DNA of 64,000 nt from Paenisporosarcina quisquiliarum (GTDB lineage: Bacteria > Bacillota > Bacilli > Bacillales_A > Planococcaceae). The translations under genes and the position numbers were made by a program. Where the stretch lies: positions 1 to 64,000 of the forward strand of contig NZ_JAMKBJ010000015.1 of the NCBI RefSeq assembly GCF_027563315.1. Direction: 5' to 3'. Under the pieces are notes generated by a model. The model did no database searches and was not told the origin of the DNA. It worked only from the letters and a program-made list of their open reading frames with translations. This document shows, piece after piece, positions 60,609-64,000 of the stretch (its first letter is position 1; each line of letters starts with the position of its first letter).

Positions 60609-60824
60609 TAATAGCCTCCCATTTTGGAAGGATTTTTCATCCATTTCTCGAATATCCAATTGGAAAGATACTATAATTAAGCTTTTCATTCTTCCAGCAT
60701 ATCAATCTTCACTGCTACATACGTATTATCGTCGTATCTTTTGTCAACACTAGATACTAATTTGAGATATAAGTTGTTAGCACTCTTTTTATATCGTAGC
60801 AAATGTATATTTTGGAGGAACTAT

Positions 60825-62012
60825 ATGAAAAAGTACTTTTTATTAATTGCCTTATGTCTGTCAATGGTTGGCTGTTCTCAGTTTTCTGCTCCTGAGCTAC
60901 CGATCGACAATGTTCCGGTTGCCAATGCAATGGAAATTGAAAAGGGTAAAGAACCTTTAAAGCCAAGTACAGTCAAAGCTTACAAAATTGAAAAGCCAGT
61001 GGTAACTAAAGCTAAACTTGTAGCCATTGGCGATATCCTGCTTCATCAACCTGTGTACTCAGATGCCAAAACGGATGATGGTACCTATGATTTTACGAAC
61101 ATGTTCGAGAAAGTAAAACCGATGATTGAAAGCGCCGATATTGCCGTCGCCAATCAAGAAACGATGATTGGCGGTACGGAGCTGGGGCTTTCCAGTTACC
61201 CCCTATTCAACAGTCCTTATGAAATTGGAGATGCCTTGAAGTATGCTGGAATCGATATCGTAACCATTGCCAACAATCACACGCTGGATAAAGGCGAAAA
61301 AGCCATTCTGAATGCCATTGAGTATTGGGATCACATTGGGATGCCGTATACAGGTGCTTTTAAATCGCCAGAAGACCGGAATACGATACGCACGGTTACG
61401 AAGAATGACATCACGTTTTCTTTTCTATCCTATAGTTATGGAACAAACGGCTTGCCCGTCCCTGAAGGTAAACCTTATTTGATTAATTTGATTGACCTTC
61501 CTTTAATCGAACAAGACGTGAAAGCGGCCAAAGCTGTCTCGGATGTAGTGGTTGTGTCCATGCACTGGGGAAATGAATATGAAAAAACGCCAAACGACAC
61601 ACAAATTAAGTTAGCCAATGAACTATCGCAAATGGGCGTGGATATCATCATTGGCCATCACCCACATGTTCTTCAACCGGTGGATTGGATTGAACGACCG
61701 GACGGAACGCGAACATTCGTCATGTATAGCTTAGGAAACTTCTTATCCAGCCAGGAAGGCTTGGAGAGAATGACAGGTGGCATTGGTGGCGTGGAAATCA
61801 CGAAAGTCGTGAATTCAGAGGAAACGGTTATCCTTTTAGATCATCCTAGTTTCGTCCCGACTTATGGTTACTACAAAAACAAGCGCGACTTTGAAGTCAT
61901 CCCTATGCACTTATTGACGGATTCCTACTTACCCGGCCATCAACTGCACTATGAAAACACGCAAAAACATATGAATGCATATACGAATGAACTGACGTTT
62001 ATTGAAAAGTGA
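60825..62012 (+). CDS. CapA family lipoprotein
   Basis: The product (395 residues) starts with a lipoprotein signal: a basic start, a hydrophobic core and a Val-Gly-Cys lipobox with Cys near residue 17. The CapA/PgsA-type metallophosphatase domain follows: Ile-Gly-Asp-Ile-Leu-Leu-His near 63, Ala-Asn-Gln-Glu-Thr near 102, Ala-Asn-Asn-His-Thr-Leu-Asp near 138, Met-His-Trp-Gly-Asn-Glu near 242 and Gly-His-His-Pro-His near 275. The family takes part in poly-gamma-glutamate capsule export, but no pgsBC genes are nearby, so the role here is open. ATG at 60825 is chosen for the GGAGGA site. Confidence 0.88.
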   Translation: MKKYFLLIALCLSMVGCSQFSAPELPIDNVPVANAMEIEKGKEPLKPSTVKAYKIEKPVVTKAKLVAIGDILLHQPVYSDAKTDDGTYDFTNMFEKVKPMIESADIAVANQETMIGGTELGLSSYPLFNSPYEIGDALKYAGIDIVTIANNHTLDKGEKAILNAIEYWDHIGMPYTGAFKSPEDRNTIRTVTKNDITFSFLSYSYGTNGLPVPEGKPYLINLIDLPLIEQDVKAAKAVSDVVVVSMHWGNEYEKTPNDTQIKLANELSQMGVDIIIGHHPHVLQPVDWIERPDGTRTFVMYSLGNFLSSQEGLERMTGGIGGVEITKVVNSEETVILLDHPSFVPTYGYYKNKRDFEVIPMHLLTDSYLPGHQLHYENTQKHMNAYTNELTFIEK

Positions 62013-62025
62013 TGAATACGAAAAG

Positions 62026-62054
62026 AAAGAGGATAGCACGCTGCTATCCTCTTT
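62026..62054 (+). terminator. Terminator of the CapA-like gene
   Basis: AAAGAGGATAGCA, CGC and the complement, then T-rich. Nearly the same stem recurs at 62263-62295. Confidence 0.88.
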
Positions 62055-62077
62055 TAGATATGCAAAAAAATGCTATT

Positions 62078-62153
62078 ACAACGTGAACGCCGATTTTTCC
62101 TACGTGGAGCTCAATTTTTCCTACGTCAACGCCAATTATTCCTACGTGAACCT
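62078..62153 (+). repeat. 21-bp tandem repeat, three copies and a partial
   Basis: Units at 62091-62111, 62112-62132 and 62133-62153 share the core ATTNTTCCTACGTNNANC; a partial unit precedes them. It lies between two terminators in a 280-base intergenic region with no gene. Confidence 0.7.
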
Positions 62154-62262
62154 CATATATTACAACCAAGATTCTAAAACAATTCTCCTTTAGGTTTCAC
62201 TACGATAAAAGTGTCTTTTCATGCTGCGAAAGTTGAGTTAATCAATATTCTTTTATCATCAG

Positions 62263-62295
62263 AAAGAGGATAGCCCACAGTGGCTATCCTCTTTT
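62263..62295. terminator. Terminator between capA-like and germination genes
   Basis: AAAGAGGATAGCC and its complement with a 6-base loop; A- and T-rich on both sides. It serves the converging germination operon. Confidence 0.85.
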
Positions 62296-63384
62296 TTATG
62301 TTTGTTTATCTTTTTTCAAAGCAATGCCAATAATCATGATCAACACCAGGATTACGTAGAGTGTAAACCACCAAAGTGTCCAATACTTCGCAACAAAGTC
62401 AGTGAAATCCCTTGTATTTCGATGAATTTCATTGCTCATCACCCACGTAATGATGCCTACTGGTAATAAAAACGGATGGTAATTATTGTGCTTTGAAATA
62501 TGCTGCAATCCTTTCAAAGCTGCAAAGAGACATAGGCAAATTTTTATTAATATCCCAAAAATCCAGACAACGGCAATAACCACTTCCACTCGTTCAAATA
62601 GTTCGATGATGGTGATGTCCTTCATCATCGCATAGGTTGAATACGAAATCCGAGTAACCATGTAGGGACCTTCTGTACCTACTGTCAGAAAAACAGTAAA
62701 GACCAGGATAAACCCTGCAAACACTACAGCCATTAAATAACTTTTCATTATCTTTTCTTTTTGTGTGACGAATGTAAACACTGCGCCTAACAGTATGATT
62801 TCAATAAACGGAAATCCCAGTGTATTGTAGGCACCCTGTGTGATTGAGAGGAAACTTTCATTCAAAACCGGTTTTAATTGATTCAAGTCAAACTTATTGA
62901 CGATTAATGCGACTGAAAGGGCAAAGAGCAACAACATCCACGGCAGTAAAAATTCATTCACACTCGCTATATTGTTCAAGCCATAATAACAGGAGTAAAT
63001 TGCCAGCAAAATGATCATGATTTGATAAGTCCACTCATTGGAATCAGGAATGACATTGATAACCATGAAGTTACTAAAATTGCGTACGATGTAAGCAGCT
63101 AAATGAATACCAAAGAATATAATCAGGAAGTTAATAAACATGCCTATCCATTTTCCGGTGACATTTTCCACAATAGAGAAGATGGATAAATAGTTATATC
63201 TCTTTAATAACATCATCCAAACGACGTTTAGCAATACGCCCATTACTACAGCTAATAACATTGAAATCCAAGCATCCCGATAAGAAGCAGCTGCCGTTAA
63301 GCCAGGGGCCATTAATAGAGAGCTGCCGTAAATAAAACTAATGACTAGAAGAACAAGCTGCCATCGGCTAATGGAATGATTCAT
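62296..63384 (-). CDS. GerAB-type spore germination permease
   Basis: The 362-residue protein has about ten membrane helices in the amino-acid permease arrangement of GerAB/GerKB proteins. The start Ile-Ser-x-Trp-Gln-Leu and the stretch Tyr-Gly-Ser-Ser-Leu-Leu-Met-Ala-Pro near residue 20 fit the family, as does Gly-Phe-Pro-Phe-Ile-Glu near 197. GerB subunits in the spore inner membrane bind germinants such as amino acids. Its start overlaps the stop of a 55-residue frame by four bases, and the GerC-type gene lies just upstream. Confidence 0.85.
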   Translation of the reverse strand: MNHSISRWQLVLLVISFIYGSSLLMAPGLTAAASYRDAWISMLLAVVMGVLLNVVWMMLLKRYNYLSIFSIVENVTGKWIGMFINFLIIFFGIHLAAYIVRNFSNFMVINVIPDSNEWTYQIMIILLAIYSCYYGLNNIASVNEFLLPWMLLLFALSVALIVNKFDLNQLKPVLNESFLSITQGAYNTLGFPFIEIILLGAVFTFVTQKEKIMKSYLMAVVFAGFILVFTVFLTVGTEGPYMVTRISYSTYAMMKDITIIELFERVEVVIAVVWIFGILIKICLCLFAALKGLQHISKHNNYHPFLLPVGIITWVMSNEIHRNTRDFTDFVAKYWTLWWFTLYVILVLIMIIGIALKKDKQT

Positions 63385-63548
63385 GAGAGACCGCCAAAGA
63401 AAAATTGAAATATGGGTTCATAAACGGCTCCAATCCATTTGGCAAACGGCAGTGTTTGCTTCTTCATTAAAAAAACGCTTGTGTATCCAATGGTCAACAA
63501 CCAAAGAATTATTAACGTATATTGGTATCGTCTGCTAATCTTTTTCAT
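63381..63548 (-). CDS. Small membrane protein of the germination operon, 55 aa
   Basis: ATG at 63548 lies within the end of the GerC-type gene, and the stop overlaps the GerAB-type start as ATGA. The product has one membrane helix (about 10-27) and a short outside tail rich in Phe and Gly. Small GerD-type extra subunits are known in some ger operons, usually with two helices, so this may be an analogue. The tight overlaps on both sides are the main evidence. Confidence 0.65.
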   Translation of the reverse strand: MKKISRRYQYTLIILWLLTIGYTSVFLMKKQTLPFAKWIGAVYEPIFQFFFGGLS

Positions 63549-64000
63549 GGATTGAGTTCACCCTTGTTCCTACAGATTCCATTCGAATGAAGATGACTGG
63601 ATCAACCTTAATATTTGCAAATTCTCTTCCCCACTCTTTTTCATACGTTTCCTTCCACTTTTTAGGTTCTTTTTCGTACACCATTTTTCCGAATCCAAAG
63701 ACGTCAACTTTTTGTTTTTTTGCTTGTTCTACTGCTCTTTCAATATCTTCTTTTATGGAAGCTTCTATTTGCTCTTCCATATCAATTAACTTTTTTGGAT
63801 TACTGACATCCATTTTGCATGTGAGTTCTTGCAAAACAGCCGTACCCGAAATGTTTACTTGGAACGTGATTTCGGAATCTTTAATGATTGGTTCTACATT
63901 ACTTTTAATATGTTTCACCGAAAAACCAATGAACCCATCTTCATTTTCACATTCCTCTGTGATGATAAATGGGTCTTTAACCCTGTCATTAACCATCGCC
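63535..64000 (-). CDS. GerAC-type germination protein, C-terminal part (cut by the window edge)
   Basis: The visible 153 residues form the C-terminal domain of Ger(x)C lipoproteins: Ile-Ser-Gly-Thr-Ala-Val-Leu near residue 50, a long amphipathic helix (about 75-95) and the ending with Asp-Val-Phe-Gly-Phe-Gly-Lys, Trp-Lys-Glu-Thr-Tyr-Glu-Lys-Glu-Trp and Ile-Arg-Met-Glu-Ser-Val-Gly. GerC subunits sit on the outer side of the spore inner membrane in the germinant receptor. The start and lipobox lie right of the window. Confidence 0.85.
   Translation of the reverse strand, partial: AMVNDRVKDPFIITEECENEDGFIGFSVKHIKSNVEPIIKDSEITFQVNISGTAVLQELTCKMDVSNPKKLIDMEEQIEASIKEDIERAVEQAKKQKVDVFGFGKMVYEKEPKKWKETYEKEWGREFANIKVDPVIFIRMESVGTRVNSIHEKD

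Noticed and set aside
62002-62193. 63-aa plus-strand frame with repeated Phe-Ser-Tyr-Val
   Set aside because: It overlaps a terminator and the 21-bp repeat; the periodic protein is a product of the repeat.
1-64000. CRISPR array, tRNA or rRNA genes
   Set aside because: No spaced direct repeats of CRISPR type and no tRNA or rRNA sequence were recognised on either strand.

Overview
The window reads as the chromosome of a low-GC, endospore-forming Gram-positive bacterium of the order Bacillales, probably near Sporosarcina, Paenisporosarcina or Lysinibacillus. The pointers are a gerA-type germination operon at the right edge, a Spo0E-like phosphatase, a stressosome RsbR paralogue, a perfect MhqR-type operator, sigma-W-like promoters, strong GGAGG ribosome binding sites and many intrinsic terminators. 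The genus is an inference from gene content only.

Left part (1-13.4 kb): an IS3-family end; a secreted coiled-coil repeat protein under a cyclic-di-GMP-I riboswitch; a DUF4256 protein; a membrane-anchored glycerophosphodiesterase-like protein; a YhfK-like oxidoreductase; an EAL gene followed by a CBS-GGDEF gene; a complete group IIC intron placed just behind the terC terminator; then a decayed zone with a broken hydrolase fused to a fragment of a yhfK-like gene, an istA remnant and the 3' end of a second group IIC intron.

Central part (13.4-38.5 kb): an AT-rich defence island built on DNA phosphorothioation. dndB-C-D-E-A lie on the minus strand and face divergently away from dptF-G-H, the known phosphorothioation-dependent restriction genes. 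Two further minus-strand modules are present. Module A is a DEAD/DEAH helicase, a 58-aa protein, a Rad50/DndD-like ATPase, a Dnd-associated protein 4 and an 823-aa protein with repeated HTH-like units, a ribbon-helix-helix-like segment and an RsfA/Myb-like C-terminus. Module B is a second DndE-like protein, a third DndD-like ATPase and a 61-aa protein. The island thus encodes three DndD-type ATPases and two DndE-type proteins. This is the most unusual content of the window. An HNH endonuclease gene follows at 38.7-39.7 kb.

Right part (40-64 kb): a small P-loop kinase, an APH-type kinase with a broken 5' end, an RsbR paralogue, two membrane-protein loci behind near-identical sigma-W-like promoters (one starts a run with CPBP proteases), a MacB/HrtAB-like ABC exporter, an MhqR-type quinone-response pair, an MFS transporter, a HAD hydrolase with a Crp/Fnr regulator, a tetR-ykkC-ykkD operon followed by a speE remnant, a Nudix hydrolase, a MutS2-like ATPase without an Smr domain behind a structured attenuator-like leader, a CapA-like lipoprotein, and the gerC-gerB part of a germination operon.

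Recurring themes are c-di-GMP signalling, membrane and stress responses, and sporulation/germination. Gene calls rest on reading the translated sequence and recognising motifs; no database search was possible.
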